64,000 nt of DNA from Chloroflexota bacterium. Its GTDB lineage: Bacteria > Chloroflexota > Anaerolineae > UBA4142. The notes below the pieces were generated by a model that did not search any database, was not told the DNA's origin, and saw nothing but the letters and a program-made list of their open reading frames with translations. Made by a program: the position numbers and the translations under genes. Each line of letters begins with the position of its first letter. Position 1 is the first letter of the stretch. The stretch is taken from contig JACRMI010000012.1 of assembly GCA_016215025.1 (NCBI GenBank), positions 62,001-126,000 of the forward strand. Reading direction: 5' to 3'. Positions 26,212 to 33,950 of the stretch are shown here, in pieces.

Positions 26212-26809
26212 ATGCCATAACTTGTTGTCTCAATTCGATCTCACGCTGGTAGTCGTCCCAGGTATCCATGTCGCGTAAGATGCTGTCGGTGTTGACGCTC
26301 AGCGTGTGTATGTCATCGATGTGAGCGCGCATAACGTCGCGCATTGTAGCGCCCTGGTCGAGCGCGAGTATCTCTTTGCGAATTTGCGCGTCTAGCAAAA
26401 TTGGATGACCGCGCCGACCACCAAACGTCGGAATAAAAATGCCATCGTTTTTCGCTCGATATGCGGTGACCAGTTGCTCGACGACACTCGGCTCTAGCTG
26501 CGGTTGATCGCCCAGCACATGCATCACGGCATTCGTCGCCGGGTGAACGTTGCGCCAGCCGTGTTGTAGCGAGGCCAACATTCCATCGATGTAGCGCGGG
26601 TTTAAGCTCACTTGCACATGCCACTTGGACAGCACTTGCGCAATTTCGGCGTGACGATGTCCCAGGACGACGACGATTTCATCGATTGTACAAGTCGATA
26701 AAACTGAAACGACTTGTTCGATAACGGTGTGGTTGCCGAATGGCAGTAATTGTTTGAGCGTGCCCATCCGTTGCGATAGTCCCGCGCCGAGAACGATGGC
26801 AGAAATCAT
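26210..26809 (-). CDS. mocA: Molybdenum cofactor cytidylyltransferase (MocA/MobA-like)
   Basis: 199 residues of the NTP_transf_3 family. The nucleotide-binding AIVLGAGLSQRMGTLKQLLPF is at the N-terminus, MHVLGDQPQLEP near residue 95 and FGGRRGHPILLD near 130. The family attaches CMP (MocA) or GMP (MobA) to molybdopterin; the LKQLLPF form is closer to MocA, which makes the MCD cofactor of PaoABC- and XdhABC-type enzymes. Its ATG (26809) overlaps the cytochrome b stop (ATGA), so it is translated with that redox pair. Other NTP-transferase roles are less likely in this context. Confidence 0.85.
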   Translation of the reverse strand: MISAIVLGAGLSQRMGTLKQLLPFGNHTVIEQVVSVLSTCTIDEIVVVLGHRHAEIAQVLSKWHVQVSLNPRYIDGMLASLQHGWRNVHPATNAVMHVLGDQPQLEPSVVEQLVTAYRAKNDGIFIPTFGGRRGHPILLDAQIRKEILALDQGATMRDVMRAHIDDIHTLSVNTDSILRDMDTWDDYQREIELRQQVMA

Positions 26810-27822
26810 GCTTGGGTTTCCTCAATGCGCTGTGGCGTCCCTTGCGTTGTAGACACCGGCGTTACATCATCGACGATGGCTTGCTCCTTCGCCACCAAAT
26901 CCTTGTACCAAAGGGGATGGTGTTCCTGAACATGCTTGCGACTGACTCGCGTTGTGAACATCGAAATCAGCAGGGGCCAATTAGCGGGAACTAGAAGCAG
27001 TGCGGCAAGATGAATCGCCAGCATCCCCACTGCCACATACGAAAAAATATCATGCACGGTTGTGACGGGAGCAATGATGGATGCCGGAATCGGATAGAGA
27101 TAGCGCAGAGATTTGATCAAGCCGGTGATCACGACTACGGCGACGATGATCGCCCAAGGTGTGTAGGAGAAAACGCGTTCGACGGGCAAGAACTTGCCCA
27201 GCTTTTTGGTTGGCTTGATTCCAAATGCGGTTGCCGTTTCTGCAAATGTCTGTCGAATCGCTTTGGGCAGTTTGATGCCCAAGGCCGCTCGGTGCGAGCC
27301 GAAGATGCCCGAGTATTCGACGATCTCGCTCAATCCCTCTCCGACATCTTTGAGCGAACGCGGTACCAGCCCCATGCCGCCCGTGATCGCATTCTGGGTC
27401 AAATGCGCGACGACCCCGAACATGATTAGAACTACGCCGACGTAATGCAGCGCAAACACGATTCGCATTTCGTCGGGACGCGGCAGCCAGCGCAATACCA
27501 TCAAGCCGGTGATCAAAGCGATGATGAAGCCGATGCCGTTAGTCCAGTGTGCTATCACCGTACCAAAATCGTGACGAATGACCGAGCGCGAATTCGGCGA
27601 CGATTTGGGTTGGCGCAATCCAACCTTGCCTTGCCAAATTCCAAATCCAATCGCCAGCGCCACGACGAACGGCAATGCACGCGCCAACAACAACGTGTCG
27701 TTGAACAAGAATGTCTGAGGTGGAAATCCTTCGGATGTGCCGCCTTGCGCCCAAACCGTTTCGACGGACACTGCGACCAGGACCACAACCAAAAAACTCA
27801 TCCAAACGAGAATACGTCTCAC
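26806..27822 (-). CDS. Cytochrome b subunit of the formate dehydrogenase gamma type
   Basis: 338-residue di-haem cytochrome b of the FdnI/HybB-like group, carrying electrons between a periplasmic Fe-S subunit and quinone. It has an N-terminal signal/first helix (VWMSFLVVVLVAVSVETVWA) and then four core helices with haem-ligand His in RHDFGTVIAHWTNGIGF, FALHYVGVVL, GVVAHLTQ, TVHDIFSYVAV and LAIHLAALL. A hydrophilic insert of about 75 residues (SRKD-type, IKLPKAIRQTFAETATAFGI) lies between helices. It is preceded by a TAT ferredoxin, but no molybdopterin catalytic subunit is next to it; the partner may be the PaoABC-like enzyme at 32942-37214 or a gene elsewhere. Confidence 0.8.
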   Translation of the reverse strand: MRRILVWMSFLVVVLVAVSVETVWAQGGTSEGFPPQTFLFNDTLLLARALPFVVALAIGFGIWQGKVGLRQPKSSPNSRSVIRHDFGTVIAHWTNGIGFIIALITGLMVLRWLPRPDEMRIVFALHYVGVVLIMFGVVAHLTQNAITGGMGLVPRSLKDVGEGLSEIVEYSGIFGSHRAALGIKLPKAIRQTFAETATAFGIKPTKKLGKFLPVERVFSYTPWAIIVAVVVITGLIKSLRYLYPIPASIIAPVTTVHDIFSYVAVGMLAIHLAALLLVPANWPLLISMFTTRVSRKHVQEHHPLWYKDLVAKEQAIVDDVTPVSTTQGTPQRIEETQA

Positions 27823-27878
27823 AGGGAATCCTCCAAGTTAGTCAGCCAGTCCATTCCGAACAAGTGATGGATGTCTGC

Positions 27879-28637
27879 TTAACCTTTCTTGACCGTTTGT
27901 TGCTCGCGTAGTGTTGCAAAGTGGTCTTTATCCGCTTTGGGTACGTCCAAGCACAGTCGGTCGCTTTTAACGATGCCTTGCTTGATGCGAATATTGACGG
28001 GACACTTTTCCACGCACGCCGGACCCTCATCGCGAAAATAACACAGGTCGCATTTGGTGAAAACATTTTTCGCCGGGTCGTAGGTAATGCGAGTCTTTTG
28101 TCCGGTGGCGAGCTGATTCGTGGCAAGCGTTTCGGCGCGCACATCAAAGGGGCAGCCTTCGGCGCAACGACCGCACGCAATGCACGCCTTTTCGTCGATG
28201 ATGCGCGCGCCGGTTTTAGGTTCGACGCGCAAGGCATCCACCGGACAGACCGGCAAACATGGCGAATCGGGGCATTGCAAACACACATGCTGAAAGAACG
28301 AACCGCGCCCTGGATAATTCTTGACAATCTCTGGGTCGACCTTGGTCTCAGGCTCGTTGAAGATGCGAATGCGCGAGACGCTAGACATTCCGGCTTTTTT
28401 ATGCACATCCGAGCAAGCCACTTCGCATGTCAAGCAGCCAATGCAAAGGGTTGGATCGGGAAAAATGACGCCGCCCGATTCACGACTGATCGGATTGGTG
28501 GGTGGTCTGACAAAACCCATCCCGCCAATTCCAATCGCGCTGATGGCGACAAAGCCCGCCGCCGCCGTCGATAGAAATTCGCGACGTGAGATATCCTTGG
28601 GTTGATCGATTTTGTTATTGTTGTCGGAATCTGGCAT
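27879..28637 (-). CDS. TAT-exported four-cluster ferredoxin (FdnH/HybA-like)
   Basis: 252 residues. The twin-arginine signal SRREFLSTAAAGFVAISAIG (about residues 17-36) predicts export of the folded protein. Four [4Fe-4S] sites follow: CIGCLTCEVACS, CLQCPDSPCLPVCP, CIACGRCAEGCP and CDLCYFRDEGPACVEKCP. This is the electron-transfer subunit arrangement of DMSO-reductase-type complexes. Start ATG 28637 has AGAGGGAG upstream; an in-frame start at 28658 is possible. It is followed by a cytochrome b gene after 56 bases, giving an electron route to or from quinone. The catalytic subunit is missing locally. Confidence 0.88.
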   Translation of the reverse strand: MPDSDNNNKIDQPKDISRREFLSTAAAGFVAISAIGIGGMGFVRPPTNPISRESGGVIFPDPTLCIGCLTCEVACSDVHKKAGMSSVSRIRIFNEPETKVDPEIVKNYPGRGSFFQHVCLQCPDSPCLPVCPVDALRVEPKTGARIIDEKACIACGRCAEGCPFDVRAETLATNQLATGQKTRITYDPAKNVFTKCDLCYFRDEGPACVEKCPVNIRIKQGIVKSDRLCLDVPKADKDHFATLREQQTVKKG

Positions 28638-29016
28638 GTCTCCCTCTATATTGTCCAAAGATAACTATTCAGACTGTCATTCTGAGCCGAGCGAAGAATC
28701 CCTTCCTCCGCAAAGAGAGATTCTTCGCTCCGTTGCTCTGAAACTTGGATGTTACTCTGAGCGAAGCGAAGGGTCTCTCCTTCAGCGCGGGAGATGCTGA
28801 GCGAAGCGAAGCATGACAAGTTTCTTGGCTTAAACATGCCCTCGAGGGCATGAGTTCTCAGAATGACAAGTTTCTTTCCGTAAACATGCCGACGCGGGCA
28901 TGAGGTTCTCAGAATAACATACACAAGATAACTAGTGCAGCCACAAAATAATGCTGCTGGGTGCATTGTGCATCAAACACGCTTGGCTCACTACGCAAGA
29001 TTTTGTGGCTGCACTA
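28638..29016. repeat. Intergenic repeat region with TGAGCGAAGCGAAG words and family A MITE
   Basis: No gene is seen. From about 28668 to 28915 short words recur: TGAGCGAAGCGAAG (twice exactly, plus a GAGCCGAGCGAAGAATC variant near the left end), its inverse GATTCTTCGCTC, CATGACAAGTTTCTT/AATGACAAGTTTCTT, and GGGCATGAG with flanking inverted CATGCCC (twice). Each block can fold into a small hairpin. Such GAGCGAAGCGAAG arrays are familiar extragenic repeats in uncultured-bacterium genomes. The end of the region is the MITE at 28932-29020. Confidence 0.7.
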
Positions 29017-29020
29017 CTAG
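28932..29020. repeat. MITE family A, copy 1 (89 bases, CTAG ends)
   Basis: The element begins CTAGTGCAGCCACAAA and ends TTTGTGGCTGCACTACTAG, so it has about 14-base terminal inverted repeats flanked by CTAG on both sides. A second copy of exactly the same length lies at 54769-54857. The terminal CTAG provides the TAG stop codon (29017-29019) of the beta-propeller gene on the minus strand. Confidence 0.75.
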
Positions 29021-30129
29021 CCCCGGCGACGCAGTGTCCAAAAAATTAATCCTGCCGCCACCATGCTTGCAAATCCTATCCCCAATCCCAAGATCAGAAT
29101 ATTCTCCACCTGAAATGTTGGCGTGGCAGTGACAGGCACAGCCGCCGGTGTGGTATTCGGCGCGCGTTCGACGGGAACACGGGTTCCCTGCAAAGCGTTC
29201 AAGCCGCCCAGCGCATTCAAGTCGATCAAGTAAATATCGAAATTGCCGGCGCGCGGCGAGTGAAACAATATTTTGGTCTGGTCGTTACTCCATTCCACCG
29301 GTCCTTGCATCGACATGCGACCCTGCAAGAGTGAACGCTGTCCCGTTTTTAAATCGAGCGCCCATGCATCAGTCCACGCCGACGATGGTTCGATGTGCTC
29401 CGTCACATAACCCAAACGACCATCCGGCAAAAACCAGGGAAAATGATTATCCTCTCCATCGGCGACGACTTTTTGAGAAGCAGCACCTTCGCCCGCGATC
29501 ATCCAAATCGTATCCAGCTCTCCGGCAGAGTATGCGATGGCGCGGCTATCTTGACTCCAAGCCGCCCGATGACAGGCAAACGTACATTGATTGCTATCCG
29601 CAGTTGCGAGTTCAGTGGTCAAGGGGTTGGCATCACTTCCGCTAATCCTGGCTTTCCAAAGATTCAATACCTCATTCTTGAAAACGTAAAAGGTCATCCA
29701 CTGACCATCGGGGCTGGGCGCTGGGAAATTTGCTAACGCGCCGATGCGCGTGACTCGCGTCCGATTGCCATTCGCTACATTGATCGACCAAATCTCACGC
29801 TGCTGTCCATCCCAGGAATCGAAGAGAATCGATTTGCCGTCCGGCATCCACACCGGATGACGATCGTCGGAATCGCCTTTGGTCAACGCGCGCTGATTTG
29901 TTCCATCGGCATTCATCAAATAAATGTGGTAAGGTCCCTCGCGATTCGATTGGTAAGCAATGGTGCGATTATCCGGACTCCACGCGGGGCGGACATCAGA
30001 TGCGCGGTCATCGGTCAGTTGCAAGATCGCCGGACCGGGCGCGGCGGCATGAGTTGCCGGCGACACAAGCCAAATCCCCAACGCAGCACATACGCAAACG
30101 GCGGCGAATAATAAACCTCGATGTTTCAT
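29017..30129 (-). CDS. Exported TolB/PD40-type beta-propeller protein with C-terminal membrane anchor
   Basis: 370 residues. A signal peptide (LLFAAVCVCAALGIWLVSPATHA) is followed by repeated PD40 blades such as DVRPAWSPDNRTIAYQSNREGPYHIYLMNADG and DRHPVWMPDGKSILFDSW. A Thr/Pro linker leads to a single C-terminal helix (ILILGLGIGFASMVAAGLIFW) ending in Arg residues. The propeller would lie outside the cell membrane and bind a protein or ligand. I prefer ATG 30129 because it places the signal peptide first; a frame reaches 30156. It is the last gene of an operon with a coiled-coil protein and a cupredoxin. Its stop codon is supplied by a MITE. Confidence 0.8.
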   Translation of the reverse strand: MKHRGLLFAAVCVCAALGIWLVSPATHAAAPGPAILQLTDDRASDVRPAWSPDNRTIAYQSNREGPYHIYLMNADGTNQRALTKGDSDDRHPVWMPDGKSILFDSWDGQQREIWSINVANGNRTRVTRIGALANFPAPSPDGQWMTFYVFKNEVLNLWKARISGSDANPLTTELATADSNQCTFACHRAAWSQDSRAIAYSAGELDTIWMIAGEGAASQKVVADGEDNHFPWFLPDGRLGYVTEHIEPSSAWTDAWALDLKTGQRSLLQGRMSMQGPVEWSNDQTKILFHSPRAGNFDIYLIDLNALGGLNALQGTRVPVERAPNTTPAAVPVTATPTFQVENILILGLGIGFASMVAAGLIFWTLRRRG

Positions 30130-30152
30130 GAAGGGTGACCGGTGACCATCGA

Positions 30153-30467
30153 TCAAGCGCGCTTGGTGTTGAACGGCAGATTGCGTGTGATCAACTCGCG
30201 TCGAGTGATTCCCAGTTCGACCGGGCGTGTGCTCGCTGCATCGACTGCAGCAGCTTGCTGGCGTTCTGGCTCTGCTTTTTTGTAGGCCGCAAGCTCTTGT
30301 TTGAGTTGACTCAATTCGTCGCGCAGCATTTGCATTTCATCGTGCTGCAAGCGCTGAAAAGTTGCGAGTTGTTCCTGCAAGTTTTTCAGTTCGTCAAGAT
30401 GCATTCGCTCATACGCGGTTAATTGTTGTTCGAGCCGGCGCGCCAAGTCTTCAATTTCGGACAGCAA
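30153..30467 (-). CDS. Coiled-coil protein of unknown function
   Basis: 104 residues, two thirds a continuous heptad coiled coil (LARRLEQQLTAYERMHLDEL, LQEQLATFQRLQHDEMQML). A polar tail follows with TRRELITRNLPF. It starts at a TTG with a strong AGGAGGA upstream. No signal or membrane segment. It lies between the cupredoxin and beta-propeller genes and is probably an accessory or scaffold factor. The RRELITRNLPF tail resembles the RR-x-L/F-L core of TAT signals but is C-terminal, so no export is claimed. Confidence 0.65.
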   Translation of the reverse strand: MLSEIEDLARRLEQQLTAYERMHLDELKNLQEQLATFQRLQHDEMQMLRDELSQLKQELAAYKKAEPERQQAAAVDAASTRPVELGITRRELITRNLPFNTKRA

Positions 30468-30476
30468 TCTTCCTCC

Positions 30477-30920
30477 TCAAGGTTTTGGAACTATGATAAT
30501 AGTCCCGCGCATCCCCGGCGAATGCAGGATACACGCATAATCGAAAATGCCTTCGCGGGTGAAGGTGTACTCAAAATAACTGGCAAGCGGAATCAACGTC
30601 GTGCCCCAACTTCGATCCACTGCATTTACATCGTGTCCGGTGCTCCCCACGTGATTCCAGCGGACCGTCGTACCTACCGTTACCGTTAGCACCGATGGGT
30701 AGAAGAAATAATCGCCGGCATCAATTTCAGTGAAATTCACAGCGACGCTTGGAACGACGGTGCGCGTTGGCGGCGCGGAAACGGTTGGAGTGGGTTGTCG
30801 AGTTGGTGCGGATTTCGTCGGCAAGGTTTGGGATACGATTGTATCTTGACAGCCGAGGAGTGATCCAAGGTAGATGATGATTACCGCACCAATGCTCCAG
30901 CGTTTATTCAATTCGCTCAT
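30477..30920 (-). CDS. Cupredoxin (plastocyanin-like) lipoprotein
   Basis: 147 residues. Lipoprotein signal ending IYLGSLLGCQDT, a Thr/Pro linker, then a cupredoxin fold. The type-1 copper ligands are visible: His in STGHDVNAV, and Cys, His, Met in YACILHSPGMRG. It should shuttle single electrons on the outer face of the membrane. The start at 30920 lies inside the end of the upstream gene (17-base overlap). Its neighbours are a PTS-IIB-like protein upstream and a coiled-coil protein downstream, an odd set whose joint function is unclear. Confidence 0.88.
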   Translation of the reverse strand: MSELNKRWSIGAVIIIYLGSLLGCQDTIVSQTLPTKSAPTRQPTPTVSAPPTRTVVPSVAVNFTEIDAGDYFFYPSVLTVTVGTTVRWNHVGSTGHDVNAVDRSWGTTLIPLASYFEYTFTREGIFDYACILHSPGMRGTIIIVPKP

Positions 30921-31305
30921 AGCCGCGATAACGCATGATCTGTCCGCCATCCTCCGCCGAAGTTGGCTCAACCATCCGCGCTGCGCTCCATGCTGTCCCA
31001 GCTTCGAGTTGACGAATCAAGTCGCCATACATCGGGTGATTTGCCATGTCGTGCAAAATTTCCACATGACACTGCGATGCAAATTGACGGCTTGGCTCAG
31101 CCAACTCCGCCGGAACAATCAAGATATCGACGTTTGGCGGCAGCTCGGTCAGTGGGAGCATCTCCACTTTTACATCAAACCCAGCTCGTTCGATCATGCG
31201 CTTGAGTTGATGATGCCCCAAGATCAAGCTGCCCGGAAAACAATCGATTGTATAACCAAACACGATCTGGCGAAGCACGCGTGTTTGGGGTGGCTCTGCG
31301 GACAT
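30904..31305 (-). CDS. Small protein resembling a PTS EIIB (mannitol-type) domain
   Basis: 133 residues, no signal peptide. The first 95 residues can be aligned by eye to the mannitol EIIB domain: a first strand QIVFGYTIDCFPGSLILG, a helix HHQLKRMIERAGF, a strand DVKVEMLPLTEL, then PPNVDILIVPAELAEP. In true EIIB a Cys heads the CxxGxGSS phosphate loop; here the loop is CFPGS, two residues shorter, so phosphotransfer is doubtful. No other PTS gene is nearby. It may be a regulatory domain that kept the fold. Assignment is tentative. Confidence 0.5.
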   Translation of the reverse strand: MSAEPPQTRVLRQIVFGYTIDCFPGSLILGHHQLKRMIERAGFDVKVEMLPLTELPPNVDILIVPAELAEPSRQFASQCHVEILHDMANHPMYGDLIRQLEAGTAWSAARMVEPTSAEDGGQIMRYRGYERIE

Positions 31306-31316
31306 ATCAAGATCAC

Positions 31317-31901
31317 TTAGGGTTTAGTGGCATGACCCATGCCGATCAGTAACGCTCTGATTTGATTGGGTAGGATTAACCCAGCATCATAGACGATGGT
31401 AATGGCAATTTCATTGCCTGTGACTGACAGGATGCCGGCGCTGCGTTTGAGTACGAGACTGATGTCATCTGCTTCTTCGGCAGATGCGAGCTGGGTCGTA
31501 AATTCCAACTTGACTTCAGAGCGGACGCCGGTCGCAACACCCGGCGCAGCCGGTCCAGCCGGCGGTTGCGCTTGCACAGTTGCCGCTCGCGTTGCAGTTG
31601 GTTGAGCAGCAACTGTAGTTGTTACTGGCGCGCGGGCGGCTGGGTTTGCCGTTGGCGCGGTGAGGACCGGCACAACCGTGACGATGGGCGCGAACGTGGG
31701 CGACGCGAATGGAGCGGCTGCCGGACGCTGCGCGATAGGCGCAGAGGTTGGCTGTTGTGGCTGCGATAAAGTTGGACGTGGACCGATGGAAGCGGCGCTG
31801 GATGCGCTGCTTGGACCAGTTGCCGGGACTGGCGCAGGGGGTGACCCGGCACAAGCGGTGATGAGCGCTATAAGCAATAGAGCAAGTGAGATTCGAAGCA
31901 C
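31317..31901 (-). CDS. Lipoprotein with long Pro/Ala linker and small C-terminal domain
   Basis: 194 residues. Signal and lipobox are LALLLIALITACAGS. Residues 25-120 are a low-complexity Pro/Ala/Thr linker. The last 70 residues (VRSEVKLEFTTQLASAEEADDISLVLKRSAGILSVTG) look like a ferredoxin-like fold of the heavy-metal-associated type, but without the CxxC metal motif. The start is a GTG with AGGAGG seven bases upstream. It is the first gene of the cupredoxin operon, so surface electron or metal handling is possible but unproven. Confidence 0.65.
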   Translation of the reverse strand: MLRISLALLLIALITACAGSPPAPVPATGPSSASSAASIGPRPTLSQPQQPTSAPIAQRPAAAPFASPTFAPIVTVVPVLTAPTANPAARAPVTTTVAAQPTATRAATVQAQPPAGPAAPGVATGVRSEVKLEFTTQLASAEEADDISLVLKRSAGILSVTGNEIAITIVYDAGLILPNQIRALLIGMGHATKP

Positions 31902-32052
31902 GGCAATCCTCCTGGGACAAAATGGAATAGACCTACTTGACGAACCATCTCAAAAAGAATATTCTTCAAGAAACTCGTTTTCTCTCAAATCAAGGTGCAT
32001 TGTGAGCCAGGTGGCAAGAAAACTGGTTTCTCAATAACGAAACGGAGAACCT

Positions 32053-32877
32053 ATGGATTATTCCCTAATGCTCGAGACCGCGATGCGCGCCGCACGTGAA
32101 GCGGGTCAAATAGCGCTTGCCTCCATCGGCAAGCCAGAGTTCCAACAATGGAAAGGTCCGCGCGATCTATTGGTGGGCAGCGTTCTGCCGATCCAACAAC
32201 GCATCATCGATATCATTCACGCCGCGCATCCCGATCACGCCATTCTCGCCGAAGAATCGAGCGAGAATGGTCTCTCGGTTGGCGATTCGAACGAGGCAGA
32301 CCCTCTGTGGATTATCGACCCCATCGATGGAAGTCTAAATTATTACCAGGGCATTCCGCACTTTGCGATTTCAATCGCGTTTCGCTCCGAAGGTGTCTAT
32401 CAAGTGGGCGTTGTCTACAATCCTTGCACCAACGAAATGTTTTCTGCGTTGCATAACCGGTTTGCGCGCCTGAACGATCAGCCGATTGTCATTCAGCAAG
32501 TCTCCGAAGGCGAGAGCGCATACGATCAAGCGATTGTCGGCACGGATTTGCCCGGCGGAATGCAAGCGCGTCAGGTAAGTCTGAACATCGCTACTTTGCT
32601 TGCGACGCAAGCGATCACGATCAACGTGATGGGGTCGCCAGCATTGGGATTGTGTTACGTTGCAGCGGGCAGGTATCATGCCTATTACCACACTGCGCTT
32701 GAACTTTGGGATGTCGCCGCTGCATCAGTTGTGCTCAGCGAGAGCGGCGGCATCCTCACCGACATCCTGGGTGGCTCGTGGCTCCACTCCACCGGCGGTT
32801 ATATCGCAACCAACGGTGTGATTCACGGATGGATGGTGCGCGCCACCAAAGCGGTACTGGAACCCAGTCGTCAGTAG
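32053..32877 (+). CDS. Inositol monophosphatase family phosphatase
   Basis: 274 residues, the usual size. Mg-binding motifs are present: AEESSE (about residue 70), IIDPIDGSLNYYQG (family DPIDGTxN with Ser for Thr) and ELWDVAAASVVL near residue 220. It hydrolyses a sugar- or inositol-phosphate, or a nucleotide such as PAP or NADP, in the cytoplasm. It is a single + strand gene between two minus-strand operons and ends in an intergenic inverted repeat. The exact substrate is not visible. Confidence 0.9.
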   Translation: MDYSLMLETAMRAAREAGQIALASIGKPEFQQWKGPRDLLVGSVLPIQQRIIDIIHAAHPDHAILAEESSENGLSVGDSNEADPLWIIDPIDGSLNYYQGIPHFAISIAFRSEGVYQVGVVYNPCTNEMFSALHNRFARLNDQPIVIQQVSEGESAYDQAIVGTDLPGGMQARQVSLNIATLLATQAITINVMGSPALGLCYVAAGRYHAYYHTALELWDVAAASVVLSESGGILTDILGGSWLHSTGGYIATNGVIHGWMVRATKAVLEPSRQ

Positions 32878-32933
32878 TCAGACCTCAGTAGACAGACACC
32901 ATGCACATCTGACTGCTGAATACTGACTACTGA
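32871..32933. repeat. Intergenic inverted repeat of the iterated-word type
   Basis: TCAGTAGTCAG (32871-32881) pairs with CTGACTACTGA (32923-32933). Between them lie further variants of CAGTAGACAGAC and TCTGACTGCTGA. The left arm contains the TAG stop of the phosphatase gene. No T-tract follows. Confidence 0.6.
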
Positions 32934-32941
32934 TATCTGCA

Positions 32942-33937
32942 TTAAGCAATGGTGCTCATCACCACGCGCTCGATCAAGCCGATAACAATATCGACTTTGT
33001 ACGCGTTCAAACTCATCGGGCGCGCGACCGTGCGAATGGCTGCCGCGGCTGCTTTGATGTTATCCTTGATGTTCTTCCCAGCCAGCGCCTGTTCTACCAC
33101 TTTGGCGCGATACGGCACCGGCGAGACGCCGCCCAAGATGATGCGTCCATCTTTCCAGACGCCATTCTCCTGGGTGACAACCGCCGCGACGCTGACCAAT
33201 GCAAAGTCGTACACTTGACGATCTTTCAACTTGAACCACGCGGTCTTGGTATTGGGCGCGAGTTGCGGAATCGATACATTGACCAACAACTCGTCTGACT
33301 TTAATACATTTTCACGCAGCACATCCTCACGCGGACCGGTAAAGTAGTTATCGAATGGGACGTTGCGTGTGCCGCCGGGACCAGCAATCGTTGCGGAAGC
33401 ATTGAGTGCGAGCAACGCGGACGCCGTATCGGATGGGTGAACGATGTAGCACAATTCGCCGCCGATGATCGCATGATAGCGATTGTCCCCCGTCACCGCG
33501 AAACAGAAATCCCCGCCTTTTTTGTAACAGTCAAAATGCTCGCCGCGCAAGAACCAGCAACGCGGTCGTTGATTGATGTTGCCACCCAGCGTGCCAAAGT
33601 TGCGAATGAGCGGCGATGCGACGCTGGCAGCCGATTGCGTAAAGACCGACCACTTTTTATCCAGTTCGCTAGACTCCGCGATAGAAGTCAAAGTTGTTGC
33701 TGCGCCGATCGTTGCATTGCCATTCGCCGCGATATTGATTCCAACCATTTCCGGAATGGTGGTCACATCGATCAATTTTTCTGGAATGGGCATCCCTTTG
33801 CCATGCACCCAATCTTTCATGACGCCCGTTACGAGATCACTGCCGCCCGCCAGAATTTTAGCCGACGGTCCGAACTTGGCTAACAACGCGACTGCCTCTT
33901 GGACAGTGGCTGCGTCGTGGAGCTCAAAGGATTTCAT
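32942..33937 (-). CDS. FAD-binding subunit of molybdenum hydroxylase (PaoB/YagS-like)
   Basis: 331 residues of the CO-dehydrogenase flavoprotein family. FAD-binding loops are AGGSDLVTGVMK and TLGGNINQRPRC. A Cys-rich insert (RPRCWFLRGEHFDCYKKGGDFCF, then GELCYIVHP) carries four Cys spaced like those that hold an extra [4Fe-4S] cluster in E. coli PaoB and 4-hydroxybenzoyl-CoA reductase beta, absent from ordinary xanthine dehydrogenase. It passes electrons from the Mo subunit via FAD. It is the last gene of a four-gene unit (TatA, 2Fe-2S, Mo, FAD). The extra cluster supports a periplasmic PaoABC-like aldehyde oxidoreductase. Confidence 0.9.
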   Translation of the reverse strand: MKSFELHDAATVQEAVALLAKFGPSAKILAGGSDLVTGVMKDWVHGKGMPIPEKLIDVTTIPEMVGINIAANGNATIGAATTLTSIAESSELDKKWSVFTQSAASVASPLIRNFGTLGGNINQRPRCWFLRGEHFDCYKKGGDFCFAVTGDNRYHAIIGGELCYIVHPSDTASALLALNASATIAGPGGTRNVPFDNYFTGPREDVLRENVLKSDELLVNVSIPQLAPNTKTAWFKLKDRQVYDFALVSVAAVVTQENGVWKDGRIILGGVSPVPYRAKVVEQALAGKNIKDNIKAAAAAIRTVARPMSLNAYKVDIVIGLIERVVMSTIA

Positions 33938-33950
33938 AGTCTCTCTCCCC

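Noticed and set aside
28638..29016. CRISPR-like array because of repeated words
   Set aside because: The repeats are irregular in spacing and orientation and lack unique spacers of constant length; no cas genes are present.
30153..30467. TAT signal in the coiled-coil protein (TRRELITRNLPF)
   Set aside because: The motif is at the C-terminal end without a following hydrophobic stretch, so it cannot act as a signal peptide.
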